Assembly: GCA_963831705.1 (NCBI GenBank)
Contig: CAWHRE010000001.1
Location: 1 to 64,000, forward strand
DNA length: 64,000 nucleotides
Reading direction: 5' to 3'
From: DASQPR01 sp963831705
GTDB lineage: Bacteria > Actinomycetota > Actinomycetes > Mycobacteriales > Micromonosporaceae
Part shown: piece after piece, positions 24,849-34,135 of the stretch
How the letters are laid out: each line of letters starts with the position of its first letter
Numbering within the stretch: the stretch's first letter is position 1
The notes under the pieces: generated by a model
The model's database searches: none
Seen by the model: the letters and a program-made list of their open reading frames with translations, nothing else
What the model was told of the DNA's origin: nothing
Made by a program: the position numbers and the translations under genes

Positions 24849-25826
24849 TTACGAAAGCGTGGAGTGTTCGAGGAGCCCGAGGTCTCTTAGGCTCTCGGCG
24901 GTTTCCACGATCGTGGTCTCGATGGGCCGCGGTCGCCAGCCGAGTTCGGTGCGAGCGCGGTCGTTGTGGATGACCAGCTCCGGCAATTCGTCTCCGGGCG
25001 CTTCTTCGGTCGGCACCCGACGCCCGAGCGAGCCGAGCCGGTCCCGCAGAGTCTGAGCCACCTGAAGGTAGGTGATCGTCGGGCCGTCGGCGAGCACCAG
25101 AAAGCGTTTGCCCGCCGCTTCGGGCACCGCCATCGCCCGAATGTGCAGGTCTGCGACGTCGCGTACGTCGGCAAGGCCGAAGCGTTGACGCGGCACCACC
25201 GCCATTGTGCCGTCCAGCATCGACTTGATCAGTTGCAACGACGAGCGCGCTTGCGTGGTCAACGTCGGTCCGAGGATGAAGGTCGGGTTGATCACCACCA
25301 GCTCGGTGGCGCCGCCTTCGCGTGCGATGAAATCCCAGGCCGCGCGCTCGGCGATTGCCTTGGAACGAGGGTACGGATTCAGCCCCGGGGTGTCCGGGTC
25401 GGTCCAGTCAGCCTCGGTGTAGTCGCGGATGGGCTTGGGCGAGTAGCCGATCGCGGCGAAGGACGAGGTCAACACGGTACGGCGGACACCAGCGTCCCGA
25501 GCCGCCCGCAGCACCCGGATCGTGCCATCTCGGGCGGGGACAATCAGTTCGTCCGGATTCGTGGATTGGATCATCGGGGAGGCGACGTGGTGAACCTCCT
25601 CGCACCCTTCGACCGCGGCGGGCCAGCCATCGTCGGTCAACAGATCCGCGACGACGATTTCGAGCCCGGTGTCGTCGGCGCCGCCACGGCGCATTGCCTC
25701 GCGCAGTTCGGCAACGCTGTCGAGGGACCGGACGGTGGTGCGTACCGCGGTTCCGTTCCGCAGCAGGGCGGCGATCAATTGCGTACCCAGATAGCCAGAA
25801 CCACCGGTGACCAGTACCGGGCTCAT
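24849..25826 (-). CDS. NAD(P)-dependent reductase, dihydroflavonol-4-reductase-like SDR
   Basis: The 325-residue extended SDR has VLVTGGSGYLGTQLIAALLR (Rossmann), VHHVASPM, RTVLTSSFAAIGY (catalytic Ser) and PYPRSKAIAER (Tyr-x-x-x-Lys, as YPRSK). This pattern is that of aldehyde and ketone reductases of the DFR/cinnamoyl-CoA-reductase branch. Its ATG overlaps the MerR stop by 4 bp, so the two form an operon and the reductase is probably induced by the MerR ligand, such as a reactive aldehyde. Confidence 0.9.
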   Translation of the reverse strand: MSPVLVTGGSGYLGTQLIAALLRNGTAVRTTVRSLDSVAELREAMRRGGADDTGLEIVVADLLTDDGWPAAVEGCEEVHHVASPMIQSTNPDELIVPARDGTIRVLRAARDAGVRRTVLTSSFAAIGYSPKPIRDYTEADWTDPDTPGLNPYPRSKAIAERAAWDFIAREGGATELVVINPTFILGPTLTTQARSSLQLIKSMLDGTMAVVPRQRFGLADVRDVADLHIRAMAVPEAAGKRFLVLADGPTITYLQVAQTLRDRLGSLGRRVPTEEAPGDELPELVIHNDRARTELGWRPRPIETTIVETAESLRDLGLLEHSTLS

Positions 25827-26260
25827 CGCGATACCTCCAGATGTCCGGCCGCGGCGTGTACCCGCGTCTGTGCCTCAGCCTCGGCCTGGGCGTCGCCCCG
25901 GTCGCGAGCGTCCCAGAGTGCGGCCTTTTCACGCAGATAATCGAGATGCGTACGTAGCTTTTCGATCTCGGCCTCGACCCACACGGCGTGGCGCAGCAAC
26001 AGGTCGCGCTGTTCCCCGGCGGCAGCCCGGCCGCGCGTACGGTTGGTTTGATAGGTACGCATGTCTTGGATGCCCATGCCCATCGTCCGGAGGCACGCGA
26101 GCATCTGCAGCGTGTCGACGTCCTCGGTGTGATAGCGGCGGTGGCCGCTGCCGGCGTCCCGGTCGATCGGGCCGATCAGCCCGACCTCTTCGTAGTAACG
26201 CAGGGTGGGCTCGCTGAGGCCACTGCGCCTCGAGACATCCTGAATCGTCAAAACTGTCAT
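25823..26260 (-). CDS. MerR-family regulator
   Basis: The 145-residue MerR protein has MTVLTIQDVSRRSGLSEPTLRYYEEVGLIGPIDRD (HTH and wing) and a dimerisation helix containing RTMGMGIQDMRTYQ. No cysteine suitable for metal binding lies in the C-terminal part, as in AdhR/NmlR-like aldehyde or stress regulators. The ATG at 26260 is preferred over 26272 because the predicted promoter would start transcription almost at this codon. It is coupled to the downstream SDR. Confidence 0.9.
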   Translation of the reverse strand: MTVLTIQDVSRRSGLSEPTLRYYEEVGLIGPIDRDAGSGHRRYHTEDVDTLQMLACLRTMGMGIQDMRTYQTNRTRGRAAAGEQRDLLLRHAVWVEAEIEKLRTHLDYLREKAALWDARDRGDAQAEAEAQTRVHAAAGHLEVSR

Positions 26261-26299
26261 ATGACCAGCCAAACACGCTTCAAGCGCTTGAAGTCAAGC
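26261..26299 (-). promoter_or_regulatory. MerR-type promoter with 16-bp palindrome
   Basis: The perfect palindrome CTTCAAGCGCTTGAAG lies at 26278-26293. Reading leftward, a TTGACT box overlaps its right side and a TTGGCT box follows after a 19-bp spacer, the long spacer typical of MerR-activated promoters. The -10 box ends close to the ATG at 26260, so the message may be leaderless. Binding by the adjacent MerR is inferred. Confidence 0.65.
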
Positions 26300-26456
26300 C
26301 CAGGCTGCGGTCGCGATCAATCGGAACGACTACGTCGAAGTGGCCGTCGCGGGTGCGGGTACATCCGGCAGTTCCAACCGCGTGGACTACGCCGAGACCT
26401 GTAGCTGATGGGACTTGTCGACCGGAATTGTCGGCCAAGGGTTTTAGGGTGCACGT

Positions 26457-26840
26457 ATGAGATCTCGAATGAAAGGCATGTGGTGGGGGACTGCCATCGA
26501 GGCACCTGACCCGGGTGCGCTGGCCAGGTTCTATTCGGAACTTCTCGGATGGCCGATCGGTCACGAAGAGCCGGGCACGGCGATTCTCGCTGCTCCCGAG
26601 GGATCCATCTACGTCGTGTTCCAGCAAGCGACCGGCTACCAGCCGCCGGTATGGCCACCCGTCGACGGCGAGCAGCGCCCGATGATGCACTTCGATTTCC
26701 AGGTTGGGGACCTCGACTCGGCGGCCGCCGAGGCAGTGGCGCTAGGGGCCACTCTGGCATCGCACCAGCCGCAGGAAAACGTCCGAGTGCTTCTCGACCC
26801 CGCAGGACACCCGTTCTGTCTCTGCCGGGACGACGGCTGA
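26457..26840 (+). CDS. VOC-family (glyoxalase/bleomycin-resistance-like) protein
   Basis: The 127-residue single VOC repeat pair begins MKGMWWGTAIEAPDPGALARFYSELLGWPIG and ends with RVLLDPAGHPFCL. It closely resembles the next gene (26878-27300), which has the same FYS-LLGWP and RVLLDPAGHPFCL ends, so the two are probably paralogues that diverged after duplication. The reaction is not predictable. Members bind metals, glutathione or mycothiol adducts, or drugs. Confidence 0.85.
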   Translation: MRSRMKGMWWGTAIEAPDPGALARFYSELLGWPIGHEEPGTAILAAPEGSIYVVFQQATGYQPPVWPPVDGEQRPMMHFDFQVGDLDSAAAEAVALGATLASHQPQENVRVLLDPAGHPFCLCRDDG

Positions 26841-26877
26841 TCGAGTATCTCGGCCACGGTGACGGCTGATCGAGACC

Positions 26878-27300
26878 TCAGCCGGGTTGGTCGTCGACGT
26901 ACAAGCAGAACGGGTGACCGGCCGGATCGAGAAGCACGCGCACGTTGGCCTGTGGCTGGTATTCGGAGATCTGGGCACCGAGTTCGACCGCGTGTGCGCT
27001 GGCGATCGCCAAGTCGTCAACCTCGAAGTCCAGGTGCAGCATCATCTGCTGGGCGCCGGCGACCGACGGCCATACCGGCCGTACGTAGTTCGGCGACGTC
27101 TGGAAACCGAGATACGTCACGCCATCCGGCGGTGCGATGACCGCCGAGTCACCGCCGCCGGTTTCGTCCAACGGCCAGCCGAGCAACGTGCTGTAGAACC
27201 TGGCCAGCGCTATCGCATCCGGCGCGTCGAGATAGACGCCCCAGTAGTCATGCCGGGCCGAACGGTTCGTCGAACCGTCGTCCTGTGTCCGTCCACGCAT
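26878..27300 (-). CDS. VOC-family protein, paralogue of the convergent neighbour
   Basis: Translation from ATG 27300 gives 140 residues: DYWGVYLDAPDAIALARFYSTLLGWPLDE, QMMLHLDFEVDDLA, and the same RVLLDPAGHPFCLY terminus as the gene at 26457. It has a polar N-terminal extension of about 17 residues. The two genes converge, with 37 bp between their stops. An upstream extension of the frame to 27702 runs through the DUF1295 gene and is not used. Confidence 0.85.
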   Translation of the reverse strand: MRGRTQDDGSTNRSARHDYWGVYLDAPDAIALARFYSTLLGWPLDETGGGDSAVIAPPDGVTYLGFQTSPNYVRPVWPSVAGAQQMMLHLDFEVDDLAIASAHAVELGAQISEYQPQANVRVLLDPAGHPFCLYVDDQPG

Positions 27301-27353
27301 GCATCGATCGTCGCAGATTATGCGGCCGAGCCGGACGTTGCCGATCTGGCGTG

Positions 27354-28181
27354 TCAGGCCGTCGATACCTCGGGCTCGTGCTTGCGGCGCGGGAACCACG
27401 GAATCTGTGCCGACGTCGTTGCCTGGTAATCGGCGTACTCCGGATATTTGGACTTTGAAATGCTCTCGGTGAATCGGGTGGAACCGACGAACAGGAGCGT
27501 GAGCAGCACCGCACCCAGCACCGTCGGCTGCAGCACCGACCCGGCCGCGATCGCGCCGAACAGGAAGATCACCCACCACTGACTCTGCTCGCAGAAGAAG
27601 TTCGGGTGCCGCGAGAACCGCCACAGGCCGCTCTGGTTGAACTGCGGGTCGGGCGTGCGACCGGCGGCGATCTCGGCGCGCTTCCAGGCATGGAAGTTCC
27701 ACTGCTGCTGGTCCGCGACCGTCTCACCGAGGAGCAGAACCAGGAACCCAAGCGTTGCGAGTACGTCCAGCAGGCCGAATCCGCCGCGATGCTGCAACGC
27801 GGTGTACGCGGGCAGCGCGATCAGCAGCAGCAGGACGTTCTGGTAGATCGTGATGAAGAACAGGTTGAACACCTGGAATTGCCATTTCGGCATCCGGCTG
27901 CGCAGAATCTCCCACCGGTAGTCCTCGCCGCCGGGCGTGTAGCCGCCCTTCCGGGCGAAGTTGAACGTCAGACGTGCACCCCAGAGCACGACCAGCGCGA
28001 GCATCACGTCCAGGCGTGCATCCTTGAATCCGGCATGTCCGGCAAAGACCGCGACGTACGGGATCGGGATAATCGACCAGATCCGGTCGACCCAGGAGTG
28101 CTCGTTTGTGATCAGGGACGTGACCCAGACGACGGCGCAAACACCGACCAGGATCCAGATGCAGGTTTGAAGCGCGCTCAT
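27354..28181 (-). CDS. DUF1295 (steroid 5-alpha-reductase-like) membrane protein
   Basis: The 275-residue protein has about seven hydrophobic helices. The C-terminal region LWRFSRHPNFFCEQSQWW, FTESISKSKYPEYADYQ and IPWFPRRK is diagnostic of DUF1295 and the related isoprenylcysteine-methyltransferase/5-alpha-reductase fold. The family's cofactor is usually NADPH or SAM. The substrate is unknown. ATG 28181 is chosen over 28205 because it begins the first helix region directly. Confidence 0.88.
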   Translation of the reverse strand: MSALQTCIWILVGVCAVVWVTSLITNEHSWVDRIWSIIPIPYVAVFAGHAGFKDARLDVMLALVVLWGARLTFNFARKGGYTPGGEDYRWEILRSRMPKWQFQVFNLFFITIYQNVLLLLIALPAYTALQHRGGFGLLDVLATLGFLVLLLGETVADQQQWNFHAWKRAEIAAGRTPDPQFNQSGLWRFSRHPNFFCEQSQWWVIFLFGAIAAGSVLQPTVLGAVLLTLLFVGSTRFTESISKSKYPEYADYQATTSAQIPWFPRRKHEPEVSTA

Positions 28182-28250
28182 GTCCGGCACTCTAACGCCG
28201 ATCATGGCAGGGGTAGCAAGTGCCTAATCGGTGGGCTTGCCCACTGGCCG

Positions 28251-28856
28251 CTATTCGGTGGGCTTGCCCACGATGTCGTTCAGGAGCCCGTACTCCTTGG
28301 CCTCGACCGCGGACAGGAAGCGCCCGGCGGCGAGGTCGTTCTCGATCTGACTGCGGCTCTGCCCGGTGACCTCGGAGAGCCGGACGATCAGTTCGTCGAG
28401 CTCGCGTAGATGCTCGCCGGCGGCTGCGGTGACCTGGTCGGCGGTGCCGGACAGCGACGTCGCGCGCGGCTCGGTGAGCCGGATCCGGGCATGCCGGTAC
28501 GCGAGTCGTCGATCGGCCGCGGTGAGCACCAGAACCGCAGCGCCACCGGCCATACCGGGGACGATCGCGTGTACGGGTGCCCGCATCGCGTCGATCGCGT
28601 CCACAATCGCGAACGCGGCCGACAACTCGCCCTCGGGCGACGAGACGTGCAGCTCGACCGGTTCGGTGCCGAGCGCGTCCAACGTGAGCAATGCGGCCGC
28701 CGCGGTGTTTGCCGACATTTGGGTCAGCGGGCCGGACAGCATTACCACTCGCCGGTCGAACAGCCGCTCCTCCAACCACGGGGAGACGCTGTGGTGGTTG
28801 GTGCCGCCGACGCGATCCGGGGCCGGCTCGCCGTACGGGAAACGTGCGCTGATCAC
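28251..28856 (-). CDS. ClpP-like protein lacking catalytic residues
   Basis: The 201-residue protein has the ClpP/crotonase fold: ERLFDRRVVMLSGPLTQMSANTAAAALLTLDALG, VELHVSSPEGELSAAFAIVDAI, and a C-terminal region with GRFLSAVEAKEYGLLNDIV, very like ClpP. The segment where ClpP has GxAxSMGAFL reads PGMAGGAAVLVL, so the nucleophile Ser is Gly. The His of the next motif (IHQP in ClpP) is lost as well (RLTEP). It should be inactive as a protease but could assemble with true ClpP or act alone. Its ATG overlaps the stop of the XRE gene by 4 bp. Confidence 0.85.
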   Translation of the reverse strand: MISARFPYGEPAPDRVGGTNHHSVSPWLEERLFDRRVVMLSGPLTQMSANTAAAALLTLDALGTEPVELHVSSPEGELSAAFAIVDAIDAMRAPVHAIVPGMAGGAAVLVLTAADRRLAYRHARIRLTEPRATSLSGTADQVTAAAGEHLRELDELIVRLSEVTGQSRSQIENDLAAGRFLSAVEAKEYGLLNDIVGKPTE

Positions 28857-29149
28857 GGTCGATCCTCCTGTAATCCGAAGTCCAGCTGCAATCCGAAGTC
28901 CAGCCGGACGCCGACCGCGTCCGCGTAACGCTGGAGCGTCGACATTCGGGCATCGACGCCGCCGGACTCGAGTCGAGCGACGGCCGGTTGGGACGTACCC
29001 ATCCGAGCGGCGATCTCGTTCTGTGACAAACCGAGTTCACGCCGGCGCGCCACGAGGTCGTCAACGAGCGACTGCTGACGGGCGCGAATAGCCATCTCCC
29101 GGAACCCCGGCAGGATGGGAAGGTCGTCATCGTGACCAGCTACGCCCAT
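28853..29149 (-). CDS. XRE-family HTH regulator
   Basis: The 98-residue protein contains an XRE helix-turn-helix: DLVARRRELGLSQNEIAARMGTSQPAVARLESGGVDARMSTLQRYADAVG. Near the C-terminus the sequence LDFGLQ occurs twice, from a 15-18-bp direct duplication. It is coupled to the ClpP-like gene by an ATGA overlap and is clearly part of the same operon. It probably regulates that operon. The arrangement resembles regulator/effector pairs, but the effector activity is unknown. Confidence 0.88.
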   Translation of the reverse strand: MGVAGHDDDLPILPGFREMAIRARQQSLVDDLVARRRELGLSQNEIAARMGTSQPAVARLESGGVDARMSTLQRYADAVGVRLDFGLQLDFGLQEDRP

Positions 29150-29169
29150 ACCGGCGATGGTATACCGGG

Positions 29170-29568
29170 TTACTGGAATCCGTACCGGGACAGCGGCCCG
29201 ATGAGCTGCGTCTCCTCGTACGACAGGTGGGACAGAAGCGTGTCGGACAGCTGATCGACGGTGGCGCGGAGCGCTTTGATGTCACCGCCGCCGACAAGCC
29301 CGACAAGCGCCCGATCCACGTCCTCGAGCACGCCGTGAATGATGTGGTGCTCGGCCTTGAGGCGATCGAGCACCGGCGCGAGCTGCGGATCCGCGCGACG
29401 TAGATGCGGTACGCCCAGCTCGACCCGGCCGTCGTTGAGGAGATCGAGGCTGGCTGCGCTGCGGGCGAGCACGGCCGGCGGCCGCATCGCGAGGTTGGCC
29501 ACATTCGGAAAAACGCGGACCGTCGTGGTCGAGGCCGCAATCACCGAAAGCAGAGTCCACGCATCCAA
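29170..29568 (-). pseudogene. Chimaeric remnant: luciferase-like monooxygenase joined to hemerythrin
   Basis: The 132-residue frame begins with an internal piece of an F420/flavin luciferase-like monooxygenase (DAWTLLSVIAAST, then NLAMRPPAVLARSAASLDLLNDGRVELG). It changes abruptly at about residue 55 into the C-terminal part of a hemerythrin-like cation-binding domain (VLDRLKAEHHIIHGVLEDVDRALV, LLSHLSYEETQLIGPL). Both domains are partial: the monooxygenase lacks its N-terminal 50 and C-terminal 200 residues. The simplest reading is a deletion joining two former genes. A start codon with a good ribosome-binding site was not found. Confidence 0.65.
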
Positions 29569-29693
29569 GAACGAAGGTTAGCGCGTACCTCTCCAGAAGT
29601 CGTTGACGCATCAACCTTATGCGCGGGCGAGAGGTCGCTCCCTTGGTGGGACAAGACGGGGATGGGACACAGCAGGGATGGGACAATTTGTGA

Positions 29694-30065
29694 ATGATTG
29701 ATCACTTTGGGATTCAAGCGGCGGACGTGCCCACCGCCGCAGCGTTTTACGACGCCGTACTCGCCCCGGTCGGCTCTCGGCGTGTGATGGATTTTGGCGA
29801 GGCGATTGGCTATGGGAGCGGCGACAAGCCGGTGTTCTGGATCAGTACCGCCACCAGCGGCCCGGCGCGCGAGTCGCACATCGCGTTCGCGGCGCCGAAT
29901 CGCGCCGCCGTACGGGCGTTCTTCGACGCCGCCGTAGCGTGCGATGCCGAGGTACTGCATGAGCCGCGGCTGTGGCCGGAATACCACGACACGTACTACG
30001 GAGCATTCGTCCGCGATCCGGATGGAAACAACGTGGAAGCGGTCTGTCACGCGCCCGAAGATTAG
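29694..30065 (+). CDS. VOC-family protein
   Basis: The 123-residue protein starts MIDHFGIQAADVPTAAAFYDAVLAPVG and ends YYGAFVRDPDGNNVEAVCH, the usual metal-binding His and Glu positions of glyoxalase-like VOC proteins. It differs from the two VOC genes at 26.5-27.3 kb and belongs to another subfamily. The substrate is unknown. It precedes the LAL regulator by 54 bp in the same direction. Confidence 0.88.
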   Translation: MIDHFGIQAADVPTAAAFYDAVLAPVGSRRVMDFGEAIGYGSGDKPVFWISTATSGPARESHIAFAAPNRAAVRAFFDAAVACDAEVLHEPRLWPEYHDTYYGAFVRDPDGNNVEAVCHAPED

Positions 30066-30119
30066 GGCTAGAAGATTGGTGTCGGCGGATTCGGACGGCC
30101 CGGCGGATTAAGCTGAGGC

Positions 30120-32697
30120 ATGCTCCTCGAACGAGAGTCGGCACTCGCCTCCTTGCGGCAGTATGCGTCCGAGGCGGCCGGCGCCGAGGGTCGGCTGGTT
30201 CTGGTCTCCGGTGAGGCCGGAGTGGGCAAGTCCGCGCTGGTGGAACAGCTCGAAAAGGACACCCCGGACGCGCGGTGGCTCTGGGGCGCGTGCGACGGGC
30301 TGTTCACGCCGCGACCGCTGGGGCCGCTGTTCGACGTTGCCGAGGATCTCGGTGGCGAGCTACTGGAACTGTGCCGCGCGCACGCTGCGCGCGATGACCT
30401 GTTCGCGGCGCTGCTCCGCCAGGCCGGCGAGCCGAATGTGTTCACCGTGCTGGTCTTCGAGGACATGCACTGGGCCGACGAGGCAACCGTCGACCTCCTG
30501 CGATTCCTGGGCCGGCGGCTGCGCAACACGTCGGTGCTGCTGATCGCGACGTACCGGGACGACGCCTGGACGGCCGATGATCGTCTACGGCTCGCGCTCG
30601 GCGAACTCGCGACGCAGCGATCGACCCGCCGAATCGGCTTGGGACCGCTGTCGTCTGCCGCCATCACGAAGCTGGCCGCCGGCAGCGGCCTGGACGCTGC
30701 CGAACTGTATCGACTGACCAGCGGAAATCCGTTCTATGCCACCGAGGCGCTCTACAGCGGGACCGAACAGGTGCCGCCGTCGGCACGCGACGCAGTGCTT
30801 GCCCGCGGCGCCCGGCTGAGCTCGAACGCGCGGGAACTGCTCGACATTGCGGCCCTCACCGGTACGCGCGTCGAGCTTCGCGTCCTGTCGGCGGTGACCG
30901 CGTGCCGGTCCGATGCGGTGGACGAACTCGTCACGTCCGGATTGCTGGTGGGCGATGGCGCATGGCTGCGATTCCGGCACGAGATTGCCCGGCTCGCGGT
31001 CGAGCAGGCGGTCGCCGCACACCGGCGGATGGCCGTACATGCGCAGGTCCTGGCCGCGCTGTGTGCGCTCGGAATCGACGACGACGCTCGGATCGCGTTC
31101 CACGCTGAGGCCGCTGCGGACGGCGCCGCCGTGGTCCACTACGCGAGCCGTGCCGCCCGCCGGTCCGCCGAACTTGGCTCGCATCGGGAGTCGGCCGCGC
31201 AGTTCGAGCGTGCGCTGCGCTTTGCCGAGGGCGTCGAGTCCGTGACGCTCGCGGCACTTTACGAGGACTATGCGTACGAAGTGTCGGTACTCGACCGATG
31301 GGACGAGGCAGCCGACGCGTACGAGCGAGCGTTGACGCTGTGGCGGGGCAGCGACGATGTCCGCCGGGAGGCCGACACGCTTCGGAAACTTTCCCGGACG
31401 ATGTGGCGGCTCTGTCGTGCCGATGACGCGATCGCGGCAGCAGTTGCAGCCGTCACGGTCGCTGAGCCGCTCGGTGACGGCGCCGAGCTGGCGTGGGCGT
31501 ACGCGAACCTGGCCAACCAACGGATGCAGGCGCGGGACAGCCAGCTGGCGATCGACTTGGGCCGCCGGGCGTACGCGATCGCGGCTGCGGCGAACATTCC
31601 GGCGGTGCTGAGCGAGGCGGCGAACACGATCGCGGTGGCGCATGCCCAGATCGGTGGCGAGTGGCTGGACGGCCTGACCGAAGCGCTCGACATCGCGATC
31701 GCGCATGGGCTTGCGTCGCAGGTCGGCCGTGCGTACTCGAATCTGTACGCGACGCACTGCGAGCAGCGGCGATTCGCCGACGGCGACCGTTACCTGGCCG
31801 ACGGACTGTCGTACTGCGACGAGCGTGACATGGAGGTCTACTCGACGTGCTTGCTCGGCGAGCGGACGTCCATGATGGAGAAGACCGGCCGCTGGACCGC
31901 CGGGATCGAGCTCGGCGCCGACCTGCTACACCGCGTCGCGTCGCCGGTCAACCGGATCAACCCACTGATGAGCGTCGGATTGATCCGGGCGCGGTTCGGC
32001 GACGACGGCGTCTGGGCATGCCCTGGACGAGGCGGTCGCATCGGCGGAGGGTTCGCAGGAGCCCGAATGGATCGTGGCGGTGCGGATCGCCCGGGCTGAG
32101 GCGTACTGGCTGGAGGGGCTCGGTGTGGCCGCGATCGCCGAGGCGGAACGGGCCGCCGGACTGAACGCGCGGTGCGATCCGTGGGAGCGCGGTGCCGTCG
32201 CGGCGTGGCTGCGCCGGACCGGCTCGGATCAGCGGATCGACGGCCGGATGGCTCCGCCGTACCGGCTGATGATGGACGGTGACCCAGCGCGGGCCGCGCA
32301 CCTGTGGACGGACCTGGGGTGTCCCTTCGAAGCTGCGCTCGCGCGCTTCGACGCGGGCGATGAGGCGTCGTTGCGCGCGGCACTGTCCACGTTCGACGGG
32401 CTCGGTGCGGCTCCGGCGGCGCGGCTGACTCGACAGAAGATGCGGCAGGCCGGCGTCCGATCGATTCCGAGCGGCGCTCAGACCACCACGCGAGCGCATC
32501 CGGGCGGGCTGACCCGTCGCGAGCGAGAGGTGCTCGAGCTGATGTCCGCTGGCCGTACCAACGCCGAGATCGGTGGGTTGCTGTTCATCTCGACGAAGAC
32601 CGTCGATCATCACGTGTCCGCGGTGCTCGCGAAGCTCGGTACGCCGACCCGCAGCGCGGCGGCGTCCGAAGCCGCCCGGCTGGGACTGGTCAGCTAG
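30120..32697 (+). CDS. LAL-type LuxR regulator (frameshifted)
   Basis: When joined, this is a regulator of about 859 residues with an N-terminal AAA ATPase domain, a long helical TPR-like middle and a C-terminal LuxR helix-turn-helix. Walker A is VSGEAGVGKSALV (about residue 30) and Walker B is VLVFEDMHWADE. The HTH is GLTRREREVLELMSAGRTNAEIGGLLFISTKTVDHHVSAVLAKLG. Translation breaks at about 32015. Removing one G of the GGG run there restores DGVWHALDEAVASAE. Such regulators often control secondary metabolite clusters. This one lies 1.4 kb from the NRPS cluster region, so it is a candidate activator. Confidence 0.88.
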
Positions 32698-32835
32698 GAC
32701 TGGGTGGCTTGGCGGATTCGCGCCGGAAAGTTAGGTAGCGCTCGACCCGAATCTGGGTAATCGCTCCCGATCCGGCCGCCGCGAGCGCGCCATACCGTCG
32801 TATTTAGCACCAACCACCCGACCGAGGAGGCAATC

Positions 32836-33084
32836 ATGCCGCTCTACATGGATGTGCACAACGTGCCCGGCGCCACCGCCGACGCCGTCGCCAAGGCGCA
32901 CGTCGCGGATCTGCAGACACAGGGCGAGTACGACGTGAACTACCGCCGCTACTGGGTCGACGAGAAGAACGGGAAGATCTTCTGTCTGGTCGAAGCCCCG
33001 TCCGCAGAAGCCGCGAACACCGTGCACCGCGAGGCCCACGGCCTGGTCGCCGATGAGATCTTCGAGGTCCAGGAAGGCAGCTGA
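32836..33084 (+). CDS. DUF4242 (SCO4226-like nickel-binding) protein
   Basis: The 82-residue ferredoxin-like protein has MPLYMDVHNVPGATADAVAKAHVADLQ, NYRRYWVDEKNGKIFCLVEAP and NTVHREAHGLVADEIFEV. The family member SCO4226 binds nickel. The conserved His residues, the Cys of IFCLVEAP and the HREAHG motif are present. GAGGAGG lies 7-13 nt upstream of the ATG. It is a small soluble protein of unknown physiological role. Confidence 0.88.
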   Translation: MPLYMDVHNVPGATADAVAKAHVADLQTQGEYDVNYRRYWVDEKNGKIFCLVEAPSAEAANTVHREAHGLVADEIFEVQEGS

Positions 33085-33148
33085 CGGCCGCGTGTACGGG
33101 GTCGGCAACATCCGTGAGGCCGGGTCTCCCGCGTGGTGGCCCGGCCTT

Positions 33149-34135
33149 ATGCTGTCGTTCGTGAAGCTGCTGGTAACTGGTGGGGCGGGTTTTGTCGGAG
33201 CGACGGTCAGCCGCATGCTGCTCGACGCGGGCCACGAGGTGGTCACGATCGACGACTTGTCGCGCAACGACGCGTCACAGGTCCCGGCCGGAGTCGAGCT
33301 GGTACAGGCCCGCGTTCACGACGTCGCCACGGTGCTCACGCCGGCGGCCGGGTTCGACGGCGTACTGCACTTCGCCGGGCTGATCGCGGCCGGCGAGTCG
33401 ATGGCCCACCCGGAGATCCACTGGGACAACAACACGCGGGGCTCGCTCGCGTTGCTCGATGCGATCCGGGTAGCCGGCGTACCACGGTTGATCTTCTCGT
33501 CGACCGCCGCTTGCTATGGCGAGCCATCCGAACTCCCCCTGACCGAAACCGCGATCACGAAGCCGGTGAACACGTACGGCGCGACGAAGCTGTCCGTCGA
33601 CATGGCGATCGAGTCGGAGACGCGGGCGAGCGGCCTGGGCGCGATCAGCCTGCGCTACTTCAACGTGGCGGGTGCCTATCTTCACGAGGATGGCTCGGTG
33701 ATCGGCGAGCGTCACACCCCGGAGACGCACATCATCCCGATCGCGATGGACGTCGCATTGGGCCGCGCCGACCGGATGCCGATCTTCGGCGACGACTATC
33801 CGACCGCCGACGGCACCTGCGTGCGCGACTACATCCACGTGAAGGATCTCGCCCAGGCGCACCTGCTCGCGCTGGCGGCGATTACCCCGGGCGAGCACCG
33901 GGTCTACAACCTGGGCAACGGCAACGGCTTCACGAACATGCAGGTCATCGACGCGATTCGGGAGGTTACCGGGCACCCGCTGCCGGTCGACGTACAGGCG
34001 CGGCGGCCCGGCGATCCGGCATCGCTCTACGCGTCGTCGGAGAAGGCCCGGCGCGAGCTGGGGTGGACACCGCGCTACCCCGAGCTGCGCGACATCATCG
34101 CCGATCAGTGGCAGTACCACCGAACCTTGGGTTAG
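33149..34135 (+). CDS. galE: UDP-glucose 4-epimerase
   Basis: The approximately 328-residue extended SDR has LLVTGGAGFVGATVSRMLL, VLHFAGLIAAGESM, FSSTAACYGEPSELPLTE, and catalytic YGATK. The GalE-type pattern continues with LRYFNVAGAY, GTCVRDYIHVKDLAQAH and YNLGNGNGFTNMQVI. It interconverts UDP-glucose and UDP-galactose. ATG 33149 and GTG 33161 are both possible starts and neither has a strong ribosome site. It overlaps the convergent E2 gene by 4 bp and could supply sugar donors for the three glycosyltransferases of the cluster. Confidence 0.9.
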   Translation: MLSFVKLLVTGGAGFVGATVSRMLLDAGHEVVTIDDLSRNDASQVPAGVELVQARVHDVATVLTPAAGFDGVLHFAGLIAAGESMAHPEIHWDNNTRGSLALLDAIRVAGVPRLIFSSTAACYGEPSELPLTETAITKPVNTYGATKLSVDMAIESETRASGLGAISLRYFNVAGAYLHEDGSVIGERHTPETHIIPIAMDVALGRADRMPIFGDDYPTADGTCVRDYIHVKDLAQAHLLALAAITPGEHRVYNLGNGNGFTNMQVIDAIREVTGHPLPVDVQARRPGDPASLYASSEKARRELGWTPRYPELRDIIADQWQYHRTLG

